The notes: generated by a model from the letters alone, not told the origin. 64,000 bases of DNA from Bog-473 sp963828825 (GCA_963828825.1 CAWHGF010000001.1:62001-126000), one strand, 5' to 3'. Counted from the first letter of the stretch, positions 44,645 to 53,654 are shown. Made by a program: numbers and translations.

Positions 44645-45121
44645 GTGCTAACGGTGAATGCAATCGGCACGGTCGCGGTTGGTTTCGATGGCTCAAGCGA
44701 TTCCAAATCCGCCCTCCTGTGGGCGGCCACCCTCGCAGCAGGAATGCATGGACGGCTAAAAGTGGTGCACGCAAGCGGCCTCTTGGAGCACGCCGGACTT
44801 CTAGACCGCTCGGCTCCGCACCAAGCCGCCGCGCTTGAGATCGCTGTCGGAGCAGGAATGCACCCCACTTCGGTCGAGTGGCTCGTCGTCGACGGTGACC
44901 CATGCTCTGTTCTCCTTCGAATGATCGGCGCGCCAAATTCGGTTGACTTGATCGTTGTTGGATCCCGCGGGTCCGGACAGCACTCTGCTTCACTTTTGGG
45001 GAGTACAAGCCTTGAGCTCGCCGAGCGCTCCAGCATTCCAGTCGTGATCGTCCCCTCAGCGGCGCCGGAAAGCGCACCGGCCGAAATCGAGCAAAGGCGA
45101 GGTAAGCCAACAAAATTCTGA
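44645..45121 (+). CDS. Universal stress protein
   Basis: A 158-residue USP from GTG at 44645. IGTVAVGFDGSSDSKSALLW is the start. DLIVVGSRGSGQHSASLLGS with TSLELAERSS is the ATP-binding loop, a little diverged, with PVVIVP as the last strand. The C-terminal 20 residues are a charged tail. Last gene of the proposed USP-GNAT-deacetylase-USP operon, four bases after the deacetylase stop. Confidence 0.85.
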   Translation: MLTVNAIGTVAVGFDGSSDSKSALLWAATLAAGMHGRLKVVHASGLLEHAGLLDRSAPHQAAALEIAVGAGMHPTSVEWLVVDGDPCSVLLRMIGAPNSVDLIVVGSRGSGQHSASLLGSTSLELAERSSIPVVIVPSAAPESAPAEIEQRRGKPTKF

Positions 45122-45272
45122 ATCCAGTTCCCAGCTCCAATGTTCCATCGCAAGGCTGCAACAAACTGTCCCGACGAGAGGCCTGCCTAAACCAGCCAGA
45201 ACGCGATCCAGGTCTGGCCAGATAGACCCCAACTGATTCCTGAGCCGCAGCACTTCCGTCAACTCGGTCCAT

Positions 45273-45929
45273 TCACGTCGCGTCGGCAGTTGTCAACTGT
45301 GCTGCAATGCCCTCAAGGAGACGGCGACGCTCAAGTAACGTCCGCCGGAGGGTGGCGTTGTCCGTGTCGGCGATCTCCGAGTCGAGATCCCGCCGGGCCG
45401 AATGCAGGACGGAGGCGAGTTCCGAGGCGGCGTCGCATGCGAGGTGCAATTTCTTCGGTGGCTCACCCGGTCCTTCTGGCAACCCCGTAGCACGCTCACG
45501 CCGGTCACCTCGAAGGTCGGGTTCGACAGCGCGACCGGTCACCTTGAATGGGACAATCTCGAACACCCGGACTCCAGGTACCATCACGATGGGGGCCGGG
45601 AGGTTGGCGCCGAGCCGCGCGACATCGTCGTAGGGGACGATGCGGGCGATTCCCTCGACCACGACGCTCCAGCCGGTACGCGGAGACGCCTCGACGTGGT
45701 CGGCCTCAAAGGTCACTGCAGAGCCGTCGAGATGGAAGGCAGCCCATCCGGTCCCAAGCCGGATCACAATGCCGCCCTCAACCACCGTGAAGTTCACCGG
45801 GATGACGTAGGGTGATCGGTAGCCGTTAATCGCGACTCGTCCGACGCCACTTGCTGCTGCCGCGCGTGCCAGGCGGCGCCGGCACGCGTCCTCACCGAGC
45901 ACGGTCGAGCCTCGAGGGTCGAGCTTCAC
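45273..45929 (-). CDS. PNPOx-like flavin split-barrel protein with helical C-terminal extension
   Basis: A 218-residue protein from GTG at 45929 with GGAAGGGAGG upstream. Residues about 15-135 are the split barrel (GVGRVAINGYRSPYVIPVNF, TVVEGGIVIRLGTGWAAFHL, RTGWSVVVEGIARIVPYDD). Residues about 150-215 form a charged helical tail (LHSARRDLDSEIADTDNATL, RRTLLERRRLLEGI), absent in the related protein at 28154. Probably binds a flavin or F420; the reaction is unknown. A box matching the regulon pattern is 168 bases upstream at 46097. Confidence 0.8.
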   Translation of the reverse strand: MKLDPRGSTVLGEDACRRRLARAAAASGVGRVAINGYRSPYVIPVNFTVVEGGIVIRLGTGWAAFHLDGSAVTFEADHVEASPRTGWSVVVEGIARIVPYDDVARLGANLPAPIVMVPGVRVFEIVPFKVTGRAVEPDLRGDRRERATGLPEGPGEPPKKLHLACDAASELASVLHSARRDLDSEIADTDNATLRRTLLERRRLLEGIAAQLTTADAT

Positions 45930-46096
45930 GTTGCCTCCCTTCCATTTATTCTGCGGTTCGCGGATCAGGCAACTACGCCCACGACAGTTCGACGTTCTGC
46001 CTTGTCCATCTCGGCTGTGTCATTCGGTCCCACTGCAACCCCTCGGGGTCTCGGTGAGAACCCCTCTATCGTCCTCGCACGCCACCCCGCCGCCTA

Positions 46097-46110
46097 GGGA
46101 GGAAGGTCCT
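46097..46110. promoter_or_regulatory. DosR-box-like site upstream of the PNPOx gene at 45273-45929
   Basis: GGGAGGAAGGTCCT, nearly identical to GGGAGGAACGTCCC at 21348. It runs into GGTCC-TAA-GGACC (46105-46117), a second palindrome. In the gene's own direction it reads AGGACCTTCCTCCCTAG, very close to the box at 21397. Confidence 0.55.
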
Positions 46111-46298
46111 AAGGACCAGAGACGGCAGTCCCGGAATTGGACGGAGTTGTTTATCTCCTAAACAGGCACAACGGGCGGTTCAGCCCTGGAAGCCGTCGAT
46201 CCCGGAAGGAAATCAAAGGGTCTGAGCTCACCCACTCGAGTGGGCGAGCACCGCATCGAACACCTCATTGATGTCGAGGAGGAAACCCGATGGATTCG

Positions 46299-46333
46299 AG
46301 GACAAACGTCACGCTTGTCGGGACCTTGGTCCC
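46299..46333. promoter_or_regulatory. DosR-box-like palindromes upstream of the alcohol dehydrogenase
   Basis: GGGACCTTGGTCCC (46320-46333) has perfect six-base arms around TT and is the best box in the window. AGGACAAACGTCAC (46299-46312) lies just before it. They are 118-152 bases before the ATG at 46451. The rest of the gap 45930-46450 shows no gene. Confidence 0.65.
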
Positions 46334-46450
46334 TAGGGAACCCTCGCTCGACGGCTCACACTTTGCTTGACGCTGAAAGACCCAACTGACGTCTGAGACG
46401 ACTGAGCACCGAATTTGAATGCACCTGGACCTAGAGAATCGGGGAGCACC

Positions 46451-47491
46451 ATGAAGGCACTTGTTTACGGGGGACCGGGGTGCAAGGTTTGGGATGACGT
46501 CCCGACCGCGACGATTCAGGACAGCACGGATGCCGTTGTGCGTGTGGACTGCACGACCATCTGCGGAACGGATCTTCACATTCTGAAGGGAGACGTTCCC
46601 GAGGTAACCAAGGGTCGCATCCTCGGACATGAAGCCGTAGGAACCATCGAGACCATCGGCTCGGCGGTCACCACAGTGGCGCCTGGCGATCGGGTCCTCG
46701 TGTCGTGCATCAGCGCCTGTGGGAGATGTCGCTTCTGTCGTGACGGCCGCTTCGGCCAGTGCCTTGGCGGAGGCGGCTGGATCCTCGGCCACCTCATTGA
46801 CGGGACCCAAGCTGAGTTCGTTCGGGTTCCCTTTGCCGATACCTCGGTGTACAAGCTGCCGACGGGAGCGAGCGATGAGGAGATCCTTATGCTCGCCGAT
46901 ATCCTGCCTACGTCGTACGAAGTCGGAGTCCTGAACGGTCGCGTGCAACCGGGTGACACCGTCGCCGTCGTTGGTGCCGGTCCCATCGGGCTCTCCGCCA
47001 TTCTCGGAGCCCGGCTCTATTCCCCCAGTCACGTCATCGCGATGGACCTCGCCGATACGAGGCTGGAGGCCGCCAAGATCTTCGGCGCGGACCTGACCCT
47101 CAACAACGGTCGTGAGGATCCTGTCGCCTTCGTCAAAGAGCTGACGGGTGGTCTGGGCGTCGACGTTGCAATCGAAGCGGTCGGCGTGCCAGCCAGTTTC
47201 GAACTCTGCGCTGAGCTCGTTCGACCCGGAGGTCACGTCGCAAATATCGGCGTCCACGGCGCTCCCGCCACTCTGCACCTTGAGACCCTGTGGACACGTG
47301 ACGTGACTATAACGACAGGGCTGGTCGACACTTATTCAACACCGACCTTGCTTCGCCTGGTCGCCTCTCACCAGATCGATGCCGGTCGCTTTGCCACTCA
47401 TCACTTTGGTCTTCACGACATGATGAAGGCTTACGACGTTTTCGAGCACGCAGCGGACACTGGAGCCGTGAAAGTTGTCCTGAGCCGATAG
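46451..47491 (+). CDS. Zinc-dependent alcohol dehydrogenase
   Basis: A 346-residue medium-chain dehydrogenase. CTTICGTDLHILKGDVPEVT has the catalytic zinc Cys, GRILGHEAVGTIETIG the zinc His/Glu, CISACGRCRFCRDGRFGQC the four structural zinc cysteines, and VAVVGAGPIGLSAILGARLY the NAD(P)-binding motif. It resembles the isopropanol/secondary alcohol branch (the GGWILGHLIDGTQAEFVRVP segment is typical). It could oxidise NADH by reducing an aldehyde or ketone when oxygen is short. ATG at 46451. The strongest DosR-like palindrome lies upstream. As I recall, an alcohol dehydrogenase also sits beside USP genes in the Streptomyces coelicolor OsdR region. Confidence 0.88.
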   Translation: MKALVYGGPGCKVWDDVPTATIQDSTDAVVRVDCTTICGTDLHILKGDVPEVTKGRILGHEAVGTIETIGSAVTTVAPGDRVLVSCISACGRCRFCRDGRFGQCLGGGGWILGHLIDGTQAEFVRVPFADTSVYKLPTGASDEEILMLADILPTSYEVGVLNGRVQPGDTVAVVGAGPIGLSAILGARLYSPSHVIAMDLADTRLEAAKIFGADLTLNNGREDPVAFVKELTGGLGVDVAIEAVGVPASFELCAELVRPGGHVANIGVHGAPATLHLETLWTRDVTITTGLVDTYSTPTLLRLVASHQIDAGRFATHHFGLHDMMKAYDVFEHAADTGAVKVVLSR

Positions 47492-47612
47492 AGATCACCG
47501 ATCGCATTGCGCCCCGACATCTAACTCACGGACGCGTCGATTCCTCAAGGGTCAGCTAGTCTCCTCAAACTGATGGCGCGTTACTACCTCGGATTCCAAT
47601 GGAAGCACTGAC

Positions 47613-50286
47613 GTGGCCCTGACCACACACTCTCCGCCCGAGAAGCTGGATCTCACTCGGGCCGCAGTGCTTTCACCGGAGGAGACTCTTTCAGTTCTTG
47701 GAAGCCGTCCTGAAGGTCTCACATCCGTCGAAGTGGAAGAGCGTCTTCGTCGGTTTGGCTCAAACGCGCTTGCCGTTCATCGCGTACGTGCACCAGCAGT
47801 CCTCTTTCGCCAGATTCGGAACCCGATTCTGCTGCTTCTGCTTGGGGCTGCGCTCGTGTCGGGGCTGACCGGCGGAGGGACCAATGCGGTGATAATCGCC
47901 GTGATCGTCGTCCTCAGCGTCGGCCTTGGCTTCTTTAACGAATATCGGGCAGAAATGGCAATGGCTTCTCTCCGTGCTCAGATCCGACAGGAGGCAGAGG
48001 TTCGGAGGAATGGCCAGACGTGTCGGGTGCCCGTCACAGATCTCGTACCGGGTGACGTGGTGGTGCTCCGTATTGGGGCTCTCGTTCCGGCCGACCTCCG
48101 CCTGCTCAGCGTTGACGAGTGCGAGTGCGACGAAGGGATCCTGACTGGGGAATCGATGCCCGTGGTCAAGTCCGTGGCGTCCGTCACAGGGGGCGTGCCA
48201 CAGGATCAACCGGGCTGTGCCTTCATGGGAACGATTGTTCACGAGGGGTCGGCCCTCGGCGTGGTGGTCCAGACGGGTGCCCGAACTGCCTTCGGGCGGA
48301 TCGCGGCTGGATTGTCGGAGCATCAGGGCCAGACGGCCTTCGAGGTGGGCCTGTCGCGATTCTCCCGGTTTCTGTTCGGTGTGGCGGCGGTACTGACCGC
48401 GTTCATCTTCATCATCAACGTGGCGCTTTCGAGGCCATTGATCGAGGCGCTGCTCTTCTCCCTTGCGATAGCCGTCGGCATCGTTCCCGAGATGATGCCG
48501 GCCATCGTCACGGTCAGCCTCTCGTCGGGATCCAAGGCTTTGGCAGCGAAGAGGGTACTGGTGAAGCGGCTCGTGGCCATCGAGGACCTCGGAAACATCG
48601 AGATTCTGTTCACCGACAAGACGGGCACGCTCACCGAGGGTCAGGTCACGTTCGAACGAAGCCTCGATCCGTTAAGCCAGGAAAACGATCGCCCCCTGTT
48701 GCTTGGCCTCGTCTGCAACGAAGCGGCGGTGACGGAACACGGCCCAGTTGGAGGGAACACACTGGACCAGGCCCTCTGGTCTGCTCCTGCTGCCGCACTG
48801 GGAGGGGAGATCGCAGCTGATGCCTCCGGTTACGTTCGAAGGGGCGTGCTCCCATTCGACCACGAACGCCAATTGGCTTCGGTGCTGGTTAATGGACCAG
48901 ATGGGAACCTCCTCGTGGTCTCAAAGGGCGCCCCAGAAGTCGTCCTCGAGCGCTGCAAAAGCGTTCCCGAGAGTGATCGGTCAACATTGGAGGCGCTGTT
49001 CTCCGAGGGGGCCCGAGTGGTAGCCGTCGCCACCCGATCGGGGCAGGGTTTGACGTCGCTGACCGCGAGCCGACGAGCAGGGACTCGAGTTTGCGGGTTT
49101 CCTGACGTTCGCCGACCGGCCGAAAGCCGACGCCGGTGAGTCTATTGCGCAGCTCAAGCGCCTCGGGGTGGACGTCAAGATCATCACGGGGGACAACGGC
49201 CTCGTCGCCGCCAAGGTGTGTTCTGAAATCGGGGTCGACTGCGCTGGAGTGCTCAGCGGTCCGGAGGTCGAGGCACTCGATGATGACGGACTCGAAGTGG
49301 CGATCCTGACCACGACGGTGTTCGCACGGATCGGACCCGATCAGAAGTCCCGAATCATAAAGGTGGCCCGTCGCACGGGAAAAGACGTGGCATTCCTCGG
49401 CGATGGGGTCAACGACGCCGTGGCGTTGCACCACGCAGATGTCGGCATCTCGGTGGACTCCGGAACTGATGTGGCCAAGGACGCCGCTGATGTGGTGCTG
49501 CTCGACAAGGATCTCGGCGTGCTGGCGGAAGGCGTCATGGAGGGACGCCGCATCTTCAACAACACCATGAAATACGTTCTGATGGCTACCTCTTCGAATT
49601 TCGGCAACATGTTCAGCGCGGCCGGCGCTTCAGTGTTTCTCACCTTCCTTCCGATGTTGCCGTCGCAGATCCTCCTCAACAATCTGCTCTACAACACAGG
49701 TCAGCTAGTGATCCCGACCGACCGGGTTGACGCCGAGGCGTTGGCACGCCCAGCGGCGTGGGACATGAAGTTCATCCGTCGGTTCATGTCTGTATTCGGT
49801 CCCGTCAGCTCCATCTTCGACTTCTTGACCTTCTGGGTCATGCTCGCCGTCCTCCATGCCGGTCATGTCGAGTTCAGAACGGGCTGGTTCGTCGAGTCAA
49901 TCGCCACGCAGACTTTGGTGATCTATGTGATCCGGACCCGGCGGGTCCCTTTCTTCAAGAGTCGGCCCAGTTGGCCGATGCTGGTTGTGCCGACAGGAGC
50001 GGCCTTGGTCGGAGCCGTGCTTCCGTACACAGGCCTGGCTCACCTTCTGGGCTTCACGCCCTTACCGACCACCTTCTTCCTCCTACTCTTCGGAATGGTC
50101 GTGGTCTATTTGTTGCTTGTGGAGCTGGCTAAAACACGCTTCTACCGAGCCCCGCATGCGGGGAGCCACCGATTGCCTTCTACCCACACAGAGCGACTGG
50201 AGCGGCCAATCAGGCGCCGGGTTTCGCGGTTCGTGAACTTTGTCGCCCCGATATCGGGGTCCGAAAGAGCGTCGAGTCGGGGTTAG
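47613..50286 (+). CDS. MgtA-type P-type ATPase, probable Mg2+ importer (frameshifted)
   Basis: About 890 residues once repaired, the size of MgtA. GILTGESMPVVKSV is the actuator TGES, LFTDKTGTLTEGQVTFE holds the phosphorylated Asp, and DVAFLGDGVNDAVALHHADV with GISV is the hinge. The C-terminal half (SQILLNNLLYNTGQLVIPTD, GPVSSIFDFLTFWVML, QTLVIYVIRTRRVPFFKS) matches P3B magnesium ATPases. The first frame fails near 49070, and the next frame continues as DEQGLEFAGFLTFADRPKAD and GESIAQLKRLGVDVKIITGD. Membrane segments are in the expected places. GTG start at 47613. Last gene before the right-hand repeat. In mycobacteria a different P-type ATPase (CtpF) belongs to the DosR regulon. Confidence 0.85.
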
Positions 50287-50738
50287 CGACCGGCCGACTG
50301 AGCGGCGGTTTTCCTGACCGCTGGCGGTTGCCGGAGTGGCGCTATTTCGGCAACCAACCGGGCGGACCTGCGCGCCTTCGTGTGCCTTAACCTTTCGGTA
50401 GTAGTCAACATTTGCCGGGCTTGACCAAGATCCGCGTAACGTGCTTGACCAGGGATTTGCGCGAGCCACCAGGGTGTCGATTCGGGGTCAGCGACCCTCT
50501 CAAGGTGGCGACACGGATTCGAACCACTCGGCTGAGGCCAGCTATGGAATCAGGCGCGATTTGACGGAGCTCCGGGTTGACCCGGGCAAGGTAGCAGAAT
50601 TTGACAGCGCGATGACAGCGAAACTCGAACCAACCTGCCCCGATGGCGGTCAAGAGCAACCAACGACGAGAGGGCATGCGCCCAGTTCAGAGCGGCCGCG
50701 ATCAAGAGCGACCAAGAGCGACCAACCCGAGCTCCAGA

Positions 50739-50783
50739 CTCATAACCCGAAGGTCGGAGGTTCAAATCCTCCCCCCGCCACTA
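50739..50783 (+). repeat. Right direct repeat: 3' half of initiator tRNA-fMet (attR-like)
   Basis: Identical over 45 bases to 6060-6104: anticodon loop CTCATAA, T-arm GGAGGTTCAAATCCTCC and acceptor strand CCCCGCC. The bases before it do not complete a tRNA (no pairing for the anticodon or acceptor stem), so it too is a remnant. Same orientation as the left copy, 44,679 bases away. The gap 50287-51159 contains it and no supported gene. Confidence 0.75.
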
Positions 50784-51030
50784 CTGAAACGCTGGTGGGC
50801 AACGCTGGTGGGCGTCTCGTGCTTAGGGCACACTCGCCTGGCCAGCGGCTTCGCATCTGGACTGGCCTTGTAATTCTGGGTTTATCGGGGGTTTTTCTCG
50901 GGACCTTCTCAAGTTTGCGAACAGTGCCTTATGCAGGCGTGCGCCTCGCACGCTGCGGTTTTGCGAAGCAGTCTTCGAGTGCATAAGGCATCCCTGTGCT
51001 GCCCCATGCAAGTGCACTACTCAGCGTGAC
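50784..51030 (+). repeat. Right copy of the imperfect repeat following the tRNA remnant
   Basis: Aligns in blocks with 6105-6380, including TTTATCGGGGGTTTTTCTCG with GGACCT, GGCGTCTCGTGC, CCAGCGGCTTCG and TGCACTACTCAG. It also contains a short inner tandem, ACGCTGGTGGGC (50789-50800 and 50804-50815). It ends just before the VOC gene region. Confidence 0.6.
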
Positions 51031-51159
51031 TGGGCCATCAGTCCGTGCCGCATGCATGGAGATGCAACCTTGTAGGGCCCGGTTTCCGGGCCGTCAAGGG
51101 CCGGCGCTGATATGTCGCTTCAGATTGCTGAAGCCGCACACCCCTCATACTCGGTGCTT

Positions 51160-51546
51160 TTACCGCCACCCGGTGAGTGTCGACGTGCTCGTCACACAGA
51201 ACTCGTTGCCCTCCGGGTCGGCAAGGACAGTCCATTTGTCTGGATTTTGCAATGAATCAGGGTCCTGGCGAACTTCGAAGACTGAGGCCCCGGCCTCCAC
51301 CAAGCGAGCGACCTCAGATTCCATTGAGCCTTCGGTCAGCAGATCAAGATGCAGCCTGTTCTTGACGACCCTTGGTTCAGGCACCTTCATGAAGTAAAGC
51401 GACATCCCGCTAGGGGCGCCGTCGCCAACCTGGTACTCGTCCATGTTGCGCTCAGTGACCTGGTAGCAAAGCACGTTTGCCCACCAGTCGGCCTGGCGAT
51501 GGGGATCCTGGCAATCCAGGATGATTGCGAAAAGCGACAGGGGCAT
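51160..51546 (-). CDS. VOC-family (glyoxalase-like) protein
   Basis: A 128-residue protein from ATG at 51546 (MPLSLFAIILDCQDPHRQAD) preceded by AAAGGAAGGAG. It has WWANVLCYQVTERNMDEYQV, a VKNRLHLDLLTEG strand with the metal-ligand His position, and VLADPEGNEFCV with the closing Glu. This is the glyoxalase_6-type VOC domain often annotated as a bleomycin-resistance-like protein; the substrate is unknown. The frame opens upstream to 51600 without similarity. Downstream of it lie the tRNA remnant and repeat. Confidence 0.8.
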   Translation of the reverse strand: MPLSLFAIILDCQDPHRQADWWANVLCYQVTERNMDEYQVGDGAPSGMSLYFMKVPEPRVVKNRLHLDLLTEGSMESEVARLVEAGASVFEVRQDPDSLQNPDKWTVLADPEGNEFCVTSTSTLTGWR

Positions 51547-51607
51547 GCTGCTCCTTCCTTTGGATCTTCGGCGAACGACTCGAATACCCCACCGGGACAA
51601 GCCCTCT

Positions 51608-51832
51608 CTACTCCAGCCCTTTCACTTTGGCAGCCTCCAGGCTCATGGCACCGTTGCCGCATCCCACATCGAGGACCCGCTCGCCCGACTCGAGGTCAAC
51701 GGCACCGAGGAGTCGATGCCCTATGGGGCCGAGCATCTTGTCGAAGCGCTCGACCTCTGCCACCCAAACGTCGGCCGAACGGCCGTTCCAATGGTCGACC
51801 ATGTCGGCGTTCGGCGTGTCTTCCCCAGTCAT
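51608..51832 (-). pseudogene. Methyltransferase N-terminal fragment, paralogue of 22325-23158
   Basis: From ATG at 51832 about 74 residues: DMVDHWNGRSADVWVAEVER, then GERVLDVGCGNGAMSLEAAK. This matches MADYWNGRPADVWVTEAERF and GERVLDVGCGNGAISLEAAQ of the intact methyltransferase. The sequence then ends in VKGLE and a stop, losing about 200 residues including the substrate half. A truncated duplicate lying just outside the right repeat. Confidence 0.75.
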
Positions 51833-51995
51833 CCGAGGTCGCCCGTTGTCACTCGCCACGCCGGGCACCTAGAGAACTCCGCCGGGCACCATTGGTGATG
51901 ACTTCGGTCCGTTCCTCGGATTCGATCCAGGCTCGCGCCAAGGCCGCCAGAGTTCGCTCGCTTCCGCGCTAGGCATGCTCACCGTTTTAGGGCGC

Positions 51996-52375
51996 TCACT
52001 CCAAGGCCGCCAGCATCGCGGGTGTATCAATGACGAAATGGGCGCCCACGACCCTTCCGTCCTTCAACGTCCAGATATGCACCTCGGGGATGTCGAAGGC
52101 ATTGCCATTTGCCCGAACCGTACCCTTGGAACGGCCACACTGGATCACTTGATCATCGGCTTCGAACAGCGACTCGACGATGACGGCCGAATCGGTCGAT
52201 CCAATCAGGGCGAAGGCAAAAGCGGTGACGCCGTCGTGACCGACGTAGCGGCCCCCCCACGGGAGCGATGCGTCCTGAGTGACCACGCAATCGGGATCGA
52301 CCAGAGTCAGCAAACCCTCAAGATCCTGACGCTCGAACGCGCTGTAGTTTTTTGGACTATCTCAATGTTGTCCAT
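51996..52375 (-). CDS. SnoaL-like / NTF2-fold protein (frameshifted)
   Basis: Start ATG at 52375 gives MDNIEIVQK. Adding one A to the six-A run at about 52347-52352 continues it as NYSAFERQDLEGLLTLVDPD, then VTQDASLPWGGRYVGHDGVT and FDIPEVHIWTLKDGRVVGAH to 51996. Without the repair only 105 residues from 52313 are open. The pattern is that of small SnoaL/ketosteroid isomerase-like proteins (about 125 residues). Its function is unknown. The stop of the upstream secreted protein is five bases from this start, so they may be cotranscribed. The homopolymer makes a sequencing error likely. Confidence 0.65.
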
Positions 52376-52379
52376 CGGT

Positions 52380-52928
52380 CTAACCGTTGAAGGCGACGGT
52401 GCCGGTTCCGCTGACGGCGCCAGCGCCCGCGATGGGTCGCGCACGATTGCTCTGGTTGCAAGCCCCTTTGTTCTTCCCCGTCTTATAGCGCGGACCGATG
52501 CCCACGAACTGCTCCGTGACGGTCAAGGTGCCCGAGATGCCCGCGTAGGCTTCCTTCCCATCCGAGAGCGTGAGAGGCCCGGATACAGAGAAGGCGAAGG
52601 AACAGGTCGATGGGTTATCAAGGGCGGGTGGTGCGGCGCTGGCGTTCTGGTTGAGGACCGAGGCGTCAGCCTCAAATGAGCCCTTCTTGAGGACGATCCG
52701 CTCATAGGCACCGTTCGGATCGACCTTGCCGTTCTTGTCAATGCTAGTTCCCACTCCGTAGTCAGCGATGGCACCCACCACGACGATTTTGCTGGTGGCT
52801 CCGGTCAAGTTCGCGTTTGCCCAGAGCGAAATCTTGCCTCCACTCGGCGTGCTCGCACCGGCCAGTGCCGGAGTCGCAATCGCACCGGCGACAATCACCA
52901 TGCTGACGATTCTGAGAAAGACCTTCAT
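52380..52928 (-). CDS. Secreted protein of unknown function
   Basis: A 182-residue protein. MKVFLRIVSMVIVAGAIATP with ALAGAS is a clean signal peptide. The mature part is all-beta in appearance (ISLWANANLTGATSKIVVVG, SCSFAFSVSGPLTLSDGKEA, YAGISGTLTVTEQFVGIG) with two Cys (SCSF, GACN) that could form a disulfide. Gly, Ser and Thr are abundant. I do not recognise the family; the strand pattern resembles extracellular beta-sandwiches. It is the second gene in a leftward run starting with the secreted protein at 53654. Confidence 0.7.
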   Translation of the reverse strand: MKVFLRIVSMVIVAGAIATPALAGASTPSGGKISLWANANLTGATSKIVVVGAIADYGVGTSIDKNGKVDPNGAYERIVLKKGSFEADASVLNQNASAAPPALDNPSTCSFAFSVSGPLTLSDGKEAYAGISGTLTVTEQFVGIGPRYKTGKNKGACNQSNRARPIAGAGAVSGTGTVAFNG

Positions 52929-52958
52929 TGAAATCAGCTGTCCTTTCCGGATTGGGAT

Positions 52959-53654
52959 CTATTGGTTCTGACCGCAATAGAGAGCAACATCGGTAGGATT
53001 GTCGCTGGTATCGTTTGCGATGGGTGCATCGCTGTTCGCGGCAATAGCTGACTGCGCGGTCTGTATCAGACCTGTCGCTTGGGTCTTGATCGACTTGGGC
53101 AACGTCGACAACTCAGATGCGAGTTGGTTGAGCTGCGTCTGATGAGAGGTGACGGCGGACAGCGTCGCAGCATCGGACGACGCGTTCGAGACCGCCTCGT
53201 AAACCGGCAAGAACGTCTTGCAGAACGACGTTTTCGCACCTTGCTTGAAGTAAGCCGGCAGAGGTTGGCCGTTTTCTTGGACGCCGCAGTAGGTGTCGAT
53301 GGCACCACTGCTGTTACCAGCGGCGGCGAAAAACTGATTGGGGTTGCCACCAGCTATCGCTGACTCAGCGACATTGAGCAGCTTCTTGGCCTCCTGGCCC
53401 ACAGATCCAGAGGGGAGATTCGCTTTCATCACGTCGATTTGGTGCTCGTGGGCCTTTAGCGCTTTCACGAAGCCAGACTCTGATTCCACGTTCGCGGTGT
53501 CCCGATCGATGGTGTCGTCGGCACCACAAAAGGGTCCCCCCTTCGTGGCGTAGACCGTGGCGCCGGCCGTCGCAACTCCGACGCCGCTGCACGCCACGAC
53601 GACGGCGGGGACGGCAATCACGCCAGCCGTCAAGGCCATGAGTACTCCGCGCAT
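52959..53654 (-). CDS. Secreted helical protein of unknown function with five mature cysteines
   Basis: A 231-residue protein. The N-terminal 35 residues (MRGVLMALTAGVIAVPAVVV, ACSGVGVATAGA) form a signal peptide. The mature part has CGADD, YCGVQE, FCKTF and LYCGQNQ cysteines in a mostly helical sequence (ALKAHEHQIDVMKANLPSGS, TSHQTQLNQLASELSTLPKS). Similar small secreted proteins with Cys-bracketed helices are common and uncharacterised in actinobacteria. A conserved palindrome (53778-53804) lies 123 bases upstream, shared with four other sites in this block. It is followed by another secreted protein gene 30 bases later. Confidence 0.7.
   Translation of the reverse strand: MRGVLMALTAGVIAVPAVVVACSGVGVATAGATVYATKGGPFCGADDTIDRDTANVESESGFVKALKAHEHQIDVMKANLPSGSVGQEAKKLLNVAESAIAGGNPNQFFAAAGNSSGAIDTYCGVQENGQPLPAYFKQGAKTSFCKTFLPVYEAVSNASSDAATLSAVTSHQTQLNQLASELSTLPKSIKTQATGLIQTAQSAIAANSDAPIANDTSDNPTDVALYCGQNQ

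Noticed and set aside
46265..47278. Open frame of 337 codons on the minus strand
   Set aside because: Antisense to the well-defined alcohol dehydrogenase gene.
6060..50783. Integrase or conjugation genes within the repeat-bounded segment
   Set aside because: I looked for tyrosine recombinase, serine recombinase, relaxase and FtsK/TraB-like motifs and saw only the IS3 transposase.
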